Below, in pieces: positions 42,130 through 51,906 of a stretch of 64,000 bases of DNA. Source of the DNA: Kurthia sibirica (GTDB taxonomy: Bacteria; Bacillota; Bacilli; Bacillales_A; Planococcaceae). The stretch is taken from contig NZ_QFVR01000003.1 in assembly GCF_003143975.1 (NCBI RefSeq), positions 124,001 through 188,000 of the forward strand. Direction: 5' to 3'. Position numbers and translations under genes: made by a program. The notes under the pieces were generated by a model. It made no database searches, was not told where the DNA came from, and saw nothing but the letters and a program-made list of their open reading frames with translations. Every line of letters begins with the position of its first letter. Positions within the stretch are counted from its first letter, which is position 1.

Positions 42130-43017
42130 TTAACTTTTCATTTTTGGATCAAAAGCGTCGCGAAGTCCATCACCCATTAAATTGAAACCAAGGACCGTTA
42201 ACATGATCGCTAAACCTGGAAAAATCATTGTCCATGGTGCATTAACTAAATAGATACGGGCATCTGACAACATCTTTCCCCACTCTGGATCAGGCGCTCT
42301 TGCTCCTAAACCGAGGAAGCCAAGCGCTGCTGCTTCGATAATAGCTGTTGCAATCGCTAACGTCCCTTGAACGATAATTGGCGTCATTGAATTCGGCAGA
42401 ACATGCGTAAAAAGAATCCGTGAATCCTTCATACCAATGGCTTTTGCTGCTGTAATATACTCTTCTTCTTTAATGCTTAACACCTTTGAACGAATCAACC
42501 TACCAAAGTTTGGTACATTGACGATTGCAATAGCAATCAGTGCATTGCGTAATGATGGTCCTAATACCGTAACGATTGCGATTGCCAATAAAATACTTGG
42601 GAACGCCAGTATAATATCGAAGATCCGCGAAATAATTGTGTCTACCCATCTACCGTAGTATCCAGCTATAATTCCTAATATACTGCCGACAATGATAGAT
42701 ATTATAACGGAAAAGAACCCAACCGCTAATGATAAACGAGCACCTAATATGACACGTGAGAATATATCACGACCAAAATCATCCGTCCCAAACCAGTGGC
42801 TTGCTGATGGCGATAATAATTTTAGTTTAAAGTTCTGTTCATTAACACCCTGTGGTGCAATCCACGGTCCAAATACTGCTAAAAACACGAAGAATGCGAC
42901 AATGATTGTACCAATAACTGCAATTTTATTTTTTCTAAAACTTTTAAAACCATCTTGAAAAGGACTTCTTGCTTGTGCTTGTTTTTCAACTTCTACTTTT
43001 GGTAGCATGCTAGTCAA
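42130..43017 (-). CDS. Peptide ABC transporter permease (DppC/OppC/AppC-like)
   Basis: This is an integral membrane permease of about 295 residues with a cytoplasmic start and the family N-terminal segment FRKNKIAVIGTIIVAFFVFLAVFGPWIAP. The periplasmic block HWFGTDDFGRDIFSRVILGAR and the coupling motif EEYITAAKAIGMKDSRILFTHVLPN are typical. TTG 43017 lies eight bases after AAGGAGG; an in-frame ATG at 43008 is also possible. It is the last gene of the operon and works with the OppB-like permease encoded just upstream. Confidence 0.92.
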   Translation of the reverse strand: MTSMLPKVEVEKQAQARSPFQDGFKSFRKNKIAVIGTIIVAFFVFLAVFGPWIAPQGVNEQNFKLKLLSPSASHWFGTDDFGRDIFSRVILGARLSLAVGFFSVIISIIVGSILGIIAGYYGRWVDTIISRIFDIILAFPSILLAIAIVTVLGPSLRNALIAIAIVNVPNFGRLIRSKVLSIKEEEYITAAKAIGMKDSRILFTHVLPNSMTPIIVQGTLAIATAIIEAAALGFLGLGARAPDPEWGKMLSDARIYLVNAPWTMIFPGLAIMLTVLGFNLMGDGLRDAFDPKMKS

Positions 43018-43030
43018 AGTGCATCCCTCC

Positions 43031-44035
43031 TTAATTATATTTGATTCGTGGATCGATAATACTATACAATACATCAACTAAAAGATTAATCATGACAAAT
43101 ATAAATGCGACAATCAGTATACCTGATTGAATAACAGGATAGTCACGTGAACTAATCGCTTCATAAATGTAGCGACCAATACCCGGCCAACTAAAGATTG
43201 TTTCCGTTAAAATTGCACCACCCAATAGTAGTCCAGTTTGTAGACCAATGACTGTTAATACAGGTATAATTGCATTTTTCAAACTATGCTTATATACAAC
43301 TAGGAACATTCTTTGCCCTTTTGCGCGAGCAGTACGCACAAAATCCGATCGCATGACTTCTAACATTGTAGAGCGTGTCATACGTGCTATAATCGCCATC
43401 GGAATGGTAGCTAAACAAAATGCCGGTAAAATAAGATGTTTCATAACATCGATAAATTGATCGAAACGTCCTACTAATAATGTATCAATTAAATAGAAAT
43501 TAGTAATGGCTTCAACAGGGTCACGTGCGTTAAATCTGCTTGATGTTGGTAAGATTCCTAATTCAACACCAAATGACCATTGACCCAACAACCCTAACCA
43601 AAAAATCGGAATGGATACACCGACCAAAGCTAAAATCATAGCTGTGTAATCGAACCATGAATTTTGGAACCAAGCAGAAATAATACCAGCATTTACACCG
43701 ATTACAACTGCGATAACCATTGCCACAAATGCTAGCTCCATTGTTGCCGCTAAATATGGCCAAACTTCATTCAAAATGGGTACGCCTGTTTTAATAGACG
43801 TACCAAAATCGCCAGTCAACAGCTGCCCTATATAATGGAAATATTGTATGTACCAAGGATTATCAAGTCCTAAGCTTTCACGTAAAGACGCCACAGCTTC
43901 TTTAGTAGCTTGTTGACCTAATATGATTTGTGCTGGGTCACCAGGAATGGCTCTAACAATTAAAAAGACAATAAATGTCATACCAAGTAAGACAGGTATT
44001 AATTGTAATAAGCGTTTTCCAATATACTGAAGCAT
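43031..44035 (-). CDS. Peptide ABC transporter permease (DppB/OppB/AppB-like)
   Basis: This is a 334-residue permease with six membrane segments. The N-terminus IGKRLLQLIPVLLGMTFIVF and the loop DNPWYIQYFHYIGQLLTGDFG are typical of OppB/DppB. The EAA-like coupling loop is FVRTARAKGQRMFLVVYKHSLKNA. AGGAGAGGAAT precedes the ATG. It follows the binding-protein gene after a hairpin and precedes the second permease by 13 bases. Confidence 0.93.
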   Translation of the reverse strand: MLQYIGKRLLQLIPVLLGMTFIVFLIVRAIPGDPAQIILGQQATKEAVASLRESLGLDNPWYIQYFHYIGQLLTGDFGTSIKTGVPILNEVWPYLAATMELAFVAMVIAVVIGVNAGIISAWFQNSWFDYTAMILALVGVSIPIFWLGLLGQWSFGVELGILPTSSRFNARDPVEAITNFYLIDTLLVGRFDQFIDVMKHLILPAFCLATIPMAIIARMTRSTMLEVMRSDFVRTARAKGQRMFLVVYKHSLKNAIIPVLTVIGLQTGLLLGGAILTETIFSWPGIGRYIYEAISSRDYPVIQSGILIVAFIFVMINLLVDVLYSIIDPRIKYN

Positions 44036-44062
44036 ATTCCTCTCCTCCTTTAGTGAATAAAA

Positions 44063-44100
44063 AAGCTGCCAACATCAACGAACTGAGTTGACAGCTTCTT
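44063..44100 (-). terminator. Intercistronic hairpin between the binding-protein and permease genes
   Basis: AAGCTGTCAAC and an imperfect complement ending GGCAGCTT, followed by TTTTTT, sit 11 bases after the binding-protein stop. It may cause partial termination so that the binding protein exceeds the permeases. Confidence 0.65.
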
Positions 44101-44110
44101 GTTATCTTTA

Positions 44111-45709
44111 TTATTTAATGTCGATTGTATCAAAGCGATCCGAACCAGTTGGATGTGGTTTGAATCCAGTAATTTCTTTAATCCCTGCAATTAGAGGCGT
44201 TGAGTACGCAAGTGGTACCCATGGTGCTTCATCATGTAAAATAACTTGTGCCTCTTTATAAAGTTTCTCACGTTTTGCTTCATCTACTTCAATTTGCGCA
44301 TCTTTTAACAGCTTATGTGTTTTAGAGTTTTTGAAGAATGTGTAATTATTTGAACCAATACTATCTTCATCTAAAAGTGTGTATAAGAAGTTATCGGCAT
44401 CGCCGTTATCGCCTGTCCAACCAAGAAGGAATGCATCTGCCTCACCTTTAGCAGCTTTTTCTAAATACGTACCCCACTCATAGTTGACGATTTTCGATTT
44501 CATACCAACATCTTCTAAATTTTTCTGAATAGCTTCTGCCATTTTTTGACCATCTGGCATATACGGACGTGGTACTGGCATAGCCCATAATTCGATTTCT
44601 TTACCATCATAACCAGCTTCTTTTAACAGTGCTTTTGCTTTTGCTGGATCATATGGATAAGCATCGATTTCTTCATTAAAACCAGTAATTACTGGTGGCA
44701 TAGCATTTGTCGCTACAGTTGCTTGACCTTCATAAAAAGCATCTACTAACCCTTGCTTGTCGATTGCATAGTTGACAGCTTGACGTACTTTTTTGTCATC
44801 AAATGGTTTGCGTGTTACCGTCATACCTAGGTAACCTACGTTCATTGAAGGACGTTTGAATAATTGTAATTTATCATTGCTTTCAATCGCTTTTGCATCT
44901 GTTGGATTAATACCATCTGCTAAATCAATATCGCCTGTCGTTAATGCATTTAGACGTGCTGAGTTTTCAGGAATTGAGCGGAAGATTACTTTGTCTAATT
45001 TAGGTAATCCTTCGATGCGATAATCTTTGTATTTTTCTAAAGTAATCGAATCATTGCGCTTCCAGCTAACAAAAGTGAATGGACCTGTTCCCACTGGATT
45101 TTTGTAAAAATCTTTACCAAATTTTTCAAATGCTGTTGGGCTCGCAATTGAGAATGGTGTCATCGCTAAGTTTTTAAGAAATGGTGCTTGTGCACGGAAT
45201 AAAGTAATGACTACTTTATCTTCACCATCCGCTTTTACTTCTTTAATGACTGCATTCTTCTCACCTTTGAAGCCACCAAACATCGATTGGAAGTATGGTG
45301 TAGATTCTGCATTACCACTCATCCAACGCTCAAAATTTTTCACAACTGCTTCTGCATTGAAGTCCGTACCATCTTGGAACTTAACGCCTTTTTCTAATTC
45401 AAATGTATACTGTAAGCCATCATCAGAAGTATCCCATTTAGTTGCTAAACCAGGTACTAATTCTGTGCTTTCTTCACCAAAATTAATCAATGTTTCAAAA
45501 ATATTTTTTGCTACTCCTAGAGATTCACCATCCGTTACAGCTGCTGGATCCAATTTTACTGAATCGGCTCCTCTACCAAACACTAACGTCTTTTCTTTGC
45601 TTGAATCTGCGTCTTTTCCTGACTCCTTCTTATCTCCACCACATGCTGCAAGAGCAGTAGATAGAACCAAAATGAGTAATAGGAAGAACATTAAGCTCTT
45701 TTTCTTCAT
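44111..45709 (-). CDS. Peptide-binding lipoprotein (DppA/AppA-like)
   Basis: This is a 532-residue solute-binding protein of the peptide/nickel family. The signal peptide ends in LAACGG, a standard lipobox. Family blocks include FEKGVKFQDGTDFNAEAVV-like residues, PFKVRQAVNYAIDK-type residues (VRQAVNYAIDKQGLVDAFY) and the late PVPRPYMPDGQKMAE segment, which recalls E. coli DppA. It captures di- or oligopeptides outside the membrane. GGAGGGG lies seven bases before the ATG. It follows the two ATPase genes and precedes two permeases. Confidence 0.92.
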   Translation of the reverse strand: MKKKSLMFFLLLILVLSTALAACGGDKKESGKDADSSKEKTLVFGRGADSVKLDPAAVTDGESLGVAKNIFETLINFGEESTELVPGLATKWDTSDDGLQYTFELEKGVKFQDGTDFNAEAVVKNFERWMSGNAESTPYFQSMFGGFKGEKNAVIKEVKADGEDKVVITLFRAQAPFLKNLAMTPFSIASPTAFEKFGKDFYKNPVGTGPFTFVSWKRNDSITLEKYKDYRIEGLPKLDKVIFRSIPENSARLNALTTGDIDLADGINPTDAKAIESNDKLQLFKRPSMNVGYLGMTVTRKPFDDKKVRQAVNYAIDKQGLVDAFYEGQATVATNAMPPVITGFNEEIDAYPYDPAKAKALLKEAGYDGKEIELWAMPVPRPYMPDGQKMAEAIQKNLEDVGMKSKIVNYEWGTYLEKAAKGEADAFLLGWTGDNGDADNFLYTLLDEDSIGSNNYTFFKNSKTHKLLKDAQIEVDEAKREKLYKEAQVILHDEAPWVPLAYSTPLIAGIKEITGFKPHPTGSDRFDTIDIK

Positions 45710-45732
45710 GCTTTTTCCCCTCCAAAAATAGA

Positions 45733-46725
45733 TTAATCTTTATTATCATTGTTGCGATCACTATGTAAATGACAGGCAACAGAATGACCAATTTCATATT
45801 CCACAATTTCCGGTGTTTGTTGTGAACAAATGTCCATTTTATATGGACATCTCGTATGGAATGCACAGCCTGTAGGGGGATTGGCTGGACTTGGTATATC
45901 CCCTTTGATCAAGCTTTCTTTCCGTACGAAATCCGGATCTGGAACGGGTACTGCTGTTAAAAGTGCTTGCGTATACGGATGCATTGGATTTTCATAAAGC
46001 ATCTCGCTATCTGCTATTTCGACGATTTTACCTAAATACATCACAGCTACACGATCACTAATATGGCGAACGACACCAAGATCATGGGCGATGAAAATAT
46101 AGGTCAGCTTGAGCTCATCTTGTAAATCACTCATCAGATTTAGTACTTGGGCTTGAATGGATACATCCAGTGCAGAAACCGGTTCATCCGCAATAATCAA
46201 CTTTGGATTCGTCATCAAAGCACGGGCTATACCAATACGTTGTCTTTGTCCACCACTAAATTGATGGGGGTAACGGCTTGCATGATAGCTACTTAAACCA
46301 ACAATTTCTAATAATTTGGCAACCTTCTCTTTACGTTCTTCAGGAGTACCAATATTATGAACTTTTAATGGTTCTTCCAGAATTTTCTGAACATTGTGCC
46401 GAGGATTCAATGAAGCATATGGATCTTGGAAAACCATTTGAATATCACGTCTTGCCTTACGCATTTCGGATGACGTCATTTTAGTAATACTCTTTCCTTC
46501 AAAAATCACTTCACCGTCTGTCGGTTCCAATAAACGCATAATTGCTCGGCCAGTTGTTGACTTCCCACAACCCGATTCACCGACAATTCCAAGTGTTTGA
46601 CCTTCATAAATTTCAAAAGACACATCATTAACAGCTTTGACACTCCCCGTTGTTCTGCCAAAAAAGCCTGATTTAATAGGGAAATATTTTTTAAGACCAT
46701 TAACCTTCAGCAATGGTTCTGCCAT
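45733..46725 (-). CDS. Peptide ABC transporter ATPase (OppF/AppF/DppF-like)
   Basis: This is a 330-residue ATPase. Walker A is GESGCGKSTTGR, the Q-loop MVFQDPYASLNPR, the signature FSGGQRQRIGIARAL and Walker B LIIADEPVSALD. The C-terminal oligopeptide-transporter extension has GCAFHTRCPYKMDIC and VACHLH, a four-Cys pattern that holds an iron-sulphur cluster in some relatives. ATG 46725 lies eight bases after AAAGGAGAG and overlaps the end of the OppD-like gene by 26 bases. Confidence 0.93.
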   Translation of the reverse strand: MAEPLLKVNGLKKYFPIKSGFFGRTTGSVKAVNDVSFEIYEGQTLGIVGESGCGKSTTGRAIMRLLEPTDGEVIFEGKSITKMTSSEMRKARRDIQMVFQDPYASLNPRHNVQKILEEPLKVHNIGTPEERKEKVAKLLEIVGLSSYHASRYPHQFSGGQRQRIGIARALMTNPKLIIADEPVSALDVSIQAQVLNLMSDLQDELKLTYIFIAHDLGVVRHISDRVAVMYLGKIVEIADSEMLYENPMHPYTQALLTAVPVPDPDFVRKESLIKGDIPSPANPPTGCAFHTRCPYKMDICSQQTPEIVEYEIGHSVACHLHSDRNNDNKD

Positions 46726-47719
46726 GTAAATCACTCTCCTTTTGCTCATGTAGGAAGCATCTTGTCAAATGATTTTCCCTTGTTTTATATAAAACTGGTT
46801 CATCGACTAGGCATCGATCAAAGGCAAATTCACAACGAGTCGCAAAACGACAACCTGCTTTAATCGTACCGGGCTTCGGCACATTTCCAGGTATAGAATA
46901 AAGACGATCCTTTTTCTCACGCATATCTGGTACGGATTTGATCAGACCTTGCGTGTATGGATGCTGCGGATCCTTGAAAATGTCCTTCACATAACCCTGT
47001 TCAACAATTTGTCCGCTGTACATCACGATGACACGCTCACAAGTTTCTGCTACAACACCTAAATCATGTGTAATAAGCATAACTGCCGTATTCAAGCGAT
47101 TATTTAAATCGCGCATCAACTCAAGAATTTGTGCTTGAATCGTCACATCTAGAGCAGTAGTAGGTTCATCTGCTATTAAGACCTTGGGATCTGCAACAAG
47201 CGCCATTGCAATCATCACACGCTGTCTCATTCCTCCGGAAAGCTGATGAGGATATTCTTTAATAAGTTCTTCTACCCTCGGTAACCCGACAAGTTTCATC
47301 ATTTCGATAGAACGGGCAGTTGCCTGTTTTTTTGACCATTTTTTATTATGTAATAACACCGCTTCATTTAACTGCTTTTCAATTGTAAACAATGGATTTA
47401 ATGATGTCATCGGCTCTTGGAAAATCATCGCAATATCATTTCCTCGAATTTTGCGCAGATCACGCTCTTTCAATTTCGTTAAATCCTTGCCATCAAACAT
47501 AATTTTACCTTCTGTAATTTTACCTGGTGGTGATGGGATTAAACCCATGACTGATAACGAAGTTACACTTTTGCCGCTTCCTGATTCACCTACGATGCCA
47601 AGGATTTCTCTTTCCTTCAACGTAAAAGATACGCCATCTACAGCAGGAACGACTCCATCATCTGTAAAGAAAGTAGTTTCTAAATTTGTAACTTCTAGTA
47701 AATTTTTCAACTCTGTCAT
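46700..47719 (-). CDS. Peptide ABC transporter ATPase (OppD/AppD/DppD-like)
   Basis: This is a 339-residue ATPase with Walker A GESGSGKSVTSL, Q-loop MIFQEPMTSLNPL, signature LSGGMRQRVMIAMAL and Walker B VLIADEPTTALD. The C-terminal Cys set (GCRFATRCEF, DRC, TRCFLH) is conserved in the family. It is the first gene of a D-F-A-B-C operon, the same order as the Bacillus app operon. AGAGGGGAA precedes the ATG. Uptake of peptides is the expected role. Confidence 0.93.
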   Translation of the reverse strand: MTELKNLLEVTNLETTFFTDDGVVPAVDGVSFTLKEREILGIVGESGSGKSVTSLSVMGLIPSPPGKITEGKIMFDGKDLTKLKERDLRKIRGNDIAMIFQEPMTSLNPLFTIEKQLNEAVLLHNKKWSKKQATARSIEMMKLVGLPRVEELIKEYPHQLSGGMRQRVMIAMALVADPKVLIADEPTTALDVTIQAQILELMRDLNNRLNTAVMLITHDLGVVAETCERVIVMYSGQIVEQGYVKDIFKDPQHPYTQGLIKSVPDMREKKDRLYSIPGNVPKPGTIKAGCRFATRCEFAFDRCLVDEPVLYKTRENHLTRCFLHEQKESDLHGRTIAEG

Positions 47720-47892
47720 CGAAAATTCCCCTCTCTCACAAAATTCTGAATTTTCATTATATTTATTTTACAATATCTTTAGGGTAAAAGGCAAATTTTT
47801 TATTAAAATGTTATTTATTCTTATTTTAACAATTAATACCATTATTTATCCGATACTACAAACGCTGTTTCTCCAATATTTAACTATATTAT

Positions 47893-48130
47893 AAAAATAG
47901 TATGTCTCACATACGAATCATCAAATCCATGGAACGCGCAGAAAACTACTCCTATGGGAATAGCATGAGCTGAAAACCACATAAGCACGAAGTGACGAGA
48001 AGTTTGAAGCCATATCCGTGGAAAGCGTTTTCGAAGCGGAAATGGCTTGAAATAAATAATCCCGTATGATTTCGAAAAATCATACGGGATTTTCTCTGTT
48101 GAAAATACGTTTGTCTCAGGTGCTACTTTT
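47893..48130 (+). repeat. Dispersed repeat copy C
   Basis: This runs from AAAAATAGTATGTCTCACAT through the core (GCGCAGAAAACTACTCCTAT, then GGAATAGCATGAGCTG), GTGGAAAGCG and the hairpin CCGTATGATTTC/GAAATCATACGG to GTTTGTCTCAGGTG. It occupies most of the 415-base space upstream of the peptide operon and downstream of the DUF4272 gene. It has nearly the same sequence as the 53.0-kb copy, but its outermost left AAAAAGAGCC end is missing. Confidence 0.85.
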
Positions 48131-48135
48131 TTGGG

Positions 48136-49323
48136 TTAGGCATTTAATGTTATGTCATCCCATGGTTCATCATGCAAGGCAATTAGCCAATTAAAGGCAC
48201 GCTGTCTTTCCATTATTACACCTTCGTCCAAATCGGCGGGTGCTTCTATACCATTCATGCGATTTTCAATACAAGACCAATGATATAAATAGTTTTCATC
48301 CATACGATCCAGTAATTCTGTCGTAGTAACTGGTTGTGCTTCAGCAACTATTTCACTGACATTTGTATTATCTGTAATCAGTTGTAGCAATGCATCGACA
48401 TCACAAATTTCAGTTGGTTCTTTTAATTCACTTAGTAGACCAATTGACCACAACATGACCCATGCTGCTTCATATAGCCACATACGATTGATTAATTCTT
48501 GATTGTCAAAATGATCCTTTTCTAAAAATAATTGTTCGTCGTTCGTTAAATTCATTTTCACACCGTAGCGATTTAAAAATACTTCAGACATACGTTTAGC
48601 TGTTGTTATTGCGGTCTTTTCTTCGTCATCTAGTAATTCACGTACAAATTGAATCATAATAATTATAATGGATGCTCTTTTTGCTACATCTACAGTTGAT
48701 CGCCTTTGCACCATCTTGCTATCCGGTAATAAGGGTAGCGCATCAATATACGGTATTTTATTGGCAGACAGCTTCACTTGGCTAGCCTGTCTTCTCCCTT
48801 GATTTTCGATTGTTGCTTCAATAGTTGTTTCATATGCCACTTGTTGTTTTGTAATTGTAGCAGTAAATTTTTTTGCCATAATTTTATTATTTTCATCTAC
48901 TAGTTCTTCACCACTTCCATCCAAAATAATGGAAGACGGCAATAAAATAAGACCGCCAATCATCGATGTCGTTTCGATAAAACTCCCCCAAAATTCTTCA
49001 ATATACTGCTCCATAATATCAAATGATATTATGGTAGTTGTGTGACTAGCTTGCCGTACTAAGTTATCTTTAACTACTTGATCACCCGCTACTTCAGCGA
49101 TTATATAACCGACAAAACCATTCGTAAATTGATTGGCTCCCTCATTTTCCAAGCGTTCTTTCAACTGGATTCTTGCGATTGGTTTCTTTTTAATAAAGCC
49201 CTTTTTAACGATGATGAAATGGTCTTCTTGTTGTATAACTTCATATGGAAGCATTGCTTTTGTGAGAATTTTATCGATTGCTACTGATTGATCTCTCGAT
49301 GCGTAAAGCGTAAAATATGCCAT
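48136..49323 (-). CDS. DUF4272-domain protein
   Basis: This is a 395-residue cytoplasmic protein. The C-terminal 200 residues match the DUF4272 layout: RASIIIIMIQFVRELLDD, a WLYEAAWVMLWSIGLLSEL block with paired Trp, and the end YHWSCIENRMNG...VIMERQRAFNWL...WDDITL. The function is unknown. The open frame extends to 49494, but ATG 49323 has AGGAGT seven bases upstream and the upstream codons have no ribosome site, so I start there. The N-terminal part (MAYFTLYASRDQSV) is typical for members of this size. Confidence 0.75.
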   Translation of the reverse strand: MAYFTLYASRDQSVAIDKILTKAMLPYEVIQQEDHFIIVKKGFIKKKPIARIQLKERLENEGANQFTNGFVGYIIAEVAGDQVVKDNLVRQASHTTTIISFDIMEQYIEEFWGSFIETTSMIGGLILLPSSIILDGSGEELVDENNKIMAKKFTATITKQQVAYETTIEATIENQGRRQASQVKLSANKIPYIDALPLLPDSKMVQRRSTVDVAKRASIIIIMIQFVRELLDDEEKTAITTAKRMSEVFLNRYGVKMNLTNDEQLFLEKDHFDNQELINRMWLYEAAWVMLWSIGLLSELKEPTEICDVDALLQLITDNTNVSEIVAEAQPVTTTELLDRMDENYLYHWSCIENRMNGIEAPADLDEGVIMERQRAFNWLIALHDEPWDDITLNA

Positions 49324-50016
49324 TGGTATAACTCCTATTCTTTTTGAAAATGACGAACTGGATTCTTCTGCTATCTGTTTTAATTTCCCAGGTAATAACG
49401 TGATTGCTGTAATAACTGCCATGTTGTTGCCATTTCCAGTGACAATTGGTTCGTCTATGATTTTCTTTGTATAGACTTTGTATTGATTAGCCATGGTTAC
49501 TGAAAAATCATCGAAAATCGTATGTATTCACTTGCTACTGTGAGACATTTGTACTTATTATACCGTGCCATTACCTTTTCAACTATTTGAGTATTTATGA
49601 AGAGTAGCTATAATTTAAGTAAAAGTGTTCATCTACTGTACTAATAAAACGCTCAGATATGTAGACTGCATATAGTGTCTTCATTCTCCTACTCATCTCT
49701 ACTTGCACATCTGCCATCCATTCAAGCTATTGTATAAGTGAATAAAATCGACTACCTGCTTCAAAAAAACTAGAACATTCGTGGAGATCCGTACACATGG
49801 ACACCTCGTAAAATCTTGCATGACCTATCACTGTTAGCTGCTGTAAAATAAGGGATTCGCTAGTTTATAAGTTGATCATTTCGGCTTATAGTTTATCCCT
49901 ATTTAGCGCGCTCTCCAAATAATCAAATAAATCCTGCTGTGTAACCATTCACTTCACCCTATATACTGTATTCCCATTTCACAGTATAGTAGTCATTATA
50001 AATGATAAAACAGCTA
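49324..50016. other. Long intergenic stretch, no gene identified
   Basis: About 690 bases. The first 171 continue the frame of the DUF4272 gene but lack a ribosome site. The rest is AT-rich with short frames in all readings. No repeat copy, tRNA or hairpin stands out apart from the terminator at its left-coordinate end. It could hide a small RNA. Confidence 0.4.
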
Positions 50017-50058
50017 GAAAGGCCGCCATTGTATCAGTACAATTTGCGGCCTTTTTTT
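50017..50058 (-). terminator. Terminator of the membrane-anchored hypothetical gene
   Basis: AAAGGCCGC and GCGGCCTTT, with CATTGTA/TACAAT extending the stem, form a GC-rich hairpin that overlaps the stop region at 50057. Confidence 0.85.
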
Positions 50059-51250
50059 ATTTTTTTGACGTGATTATATCAAGATTATATAAGCCGATTT
50101 TTTTCTGATCGCCTAAGTATTTTTTTAGGTTTTCAATCTCTATGTGGGCAGTACGTTTTTTAGTATCTAGAGAATAACGATCTAAGTAAAATTCCTTGTT
50201 TTTAGTCTCGTAGACATAATAGATCTGACCATTTTTAAATTGCATTTGTGCGTGATTTGCTGGTTCTATTGGTTTTGGTCGAATCGTCATATATGTTTCG
50301 GTTGCTGCTGTTTTCGTATGATAACGATAGATTGTACCAACACCATTCATAAAGTAAATTGCCTCATTTACACGATAAATGCTGTTATCAAAAGTAAGAG
50401 GCAAACTACTTTCTGTTTCTTGTTCCGAACGATATTGAGCAATCGGTGTTGTTTGAACATCAAATGTTTTTTTATCTACTCGATACAAGTTAATATCTTC
50501 ATATTTCTCTGTTTCATAATTGGACGCTGCAAAATAGTAGGCCTCTTCATCACTAATTACTTGTGAAACCGCATCAAGATTCCCTGTATTTTTCAACTTT
50601 AGTGATGTGATAAGTTTTGTTGTCGGATGATCTTTGAGCTGTAAAGAACGCAGTTGAAACTCACTCGTTATTAAATCCTGCGTTAAAAGTAGCACATGAT
50701 CTTTTTCTTCCCCTGCTGCCGATACAAAATAGGGGATGAGCGCCGTTTCAAATTCACCTTGTTGGCTTAAATAGCGAATCGTCATTTTATAATCATGTTT
50801 TTTACTCAATCCACTATTATAAATAGAATAAAATTGTTTTGTTTGAGGTAATAAACCTGTTTTCAATCCACGATATTCATCTTCAGTAAATGTTTTTGTA
50901 ATCGCTTGTTTACCAAATAAAGATAATTTATTTGACTGGTCAATAAATACATCGTGCCCATTTACTACAGTGCCACCATATTCAACAGCATTGATAGGAA
51001 AACCCTTTGCTTTTCCTTTATGATCTATAAAAACGATAGACCCTTGCTGTTCTTTTTTCTCAAGTAACTCCGCTTCTGGAGAAATATACAAGAGCGCTTG
51101 TTGTTTTTCAATAAAGCTTGGATTTTCATAGATGTTTTTAGCTGTAGCGGCAGTATGATCCGTTGGATTTACATACTTCCATATGACAAAAACAGCCACA
51201 ATGAAGAGAATAATTCATCCGACTGTGGCTGCGATTACTTTCTTTTTCAT
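50057..51250 (-). pseudogene. Membrane-anchored hypothetical protein with in-frame TGA at codon 12
   Basis: AAGGAGG stands before ATG 51250, which reads MKKKVIAATVG and then TGA (51215-51217), followed in the same frame by IILFIVAVFVIWKYV and a further 370 residues. The combined N-terminus is a perfect signal-anchor, so the TGA looks like a point mutation (for example from TGG). The open part starts at GTG 51199 without a ribosome site. The rest is a mostly beta protein with repeated short strands and no motif I recognise. Either the gene is broken or read-through/reinitiation occurs. Confidence 0.7.
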
Positions 51251-51345
51251 AAAATCCTCCTTACCCACTGTCACTTCTATTAAGTATATTCTATAGTAGT
51301 TCAGCGAGTGAAGTAAAGGAAATTCGAGAAAAGTCAAAATATAAA

Positions 51346-51906
51346 TTATATTGCAATTTTTTGAGAATACCATTTCATGAAATCAACTTGCTCTATTGCA
51401 TTTAATAAGCAATAGGCATTTTCTCTTCGTTCTAAACTTAAGAGTTCATCCGGGTATTTTTTTTCCGCATATAAAGTAATATAGGGTAATTTGCGCTGGG
51501 CTTTTCTTGAGCGGAAATTCTCTACGCGCGCACCAGCAAAAACAGTGTGCATCCGAAGCTCAGTAAATGCAAAAAAGAGCATTTTCTCTTTAGCTAATGT
51601 ATTATAGCCAAGCCCCCAATACGCTACTCCTAACCATGTACTAATATGACATGTTTTTGAGTGATCATTGCGGTTATTTAATGTAATAACACCAATTAAT
51701 TCAAAGTCTTCGTTCATGATCATACGTGATATATGATTGCCCATCATCTCTTCTAGATTCATCTCACGAATAAAATCTCGCATAGCGTCCACAGTTGTTT
51801 CGTACGGTTGTAACGCCAATGCTGAACTAACTTCAGGCGCACTTAAAAGTTCCGCCATTTTTTCTGCATAATATACATCATGTTTTTGTAAATAAATTTT
51901 TCTCAT
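51346..51906 (-). CDS. GNAT acetyltransferase, RimJ/RimL type
   Basis: This is a 186-residue N-acetyltransferase. The central strand is FELIGVITLNNRN and the acetyl-CoA loop region reads WLGVAYWGLGYNTLAKEKML, followed by HTVFAGARVENFRSRKAQRKL, which corresponds to the usual N-x-x-S segment. The substrate is unknown; related proteins acetylate ribosomal N-termini or antibiotics. GGAGGT lies eight bases before the ATG. It is a single-gene unit. Confidence 0.78.
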   Translation of the reverse strand: MRKIYLQKHDVYYAEKMAELLSAPEVSSALALQPYETTVDAMRDFIREMNLEEMMGNHISRMIMNEDFELIGVITLNNRNDHSKTCHISTWLGVAYWGLGYNTLAKEKMLFFAFTELRMHTVFAGARVENFRSRKAQRKLPYITLYAEKKYPDELLSLERRENAYCLLNAIEQVDFMKWYSQKIAI

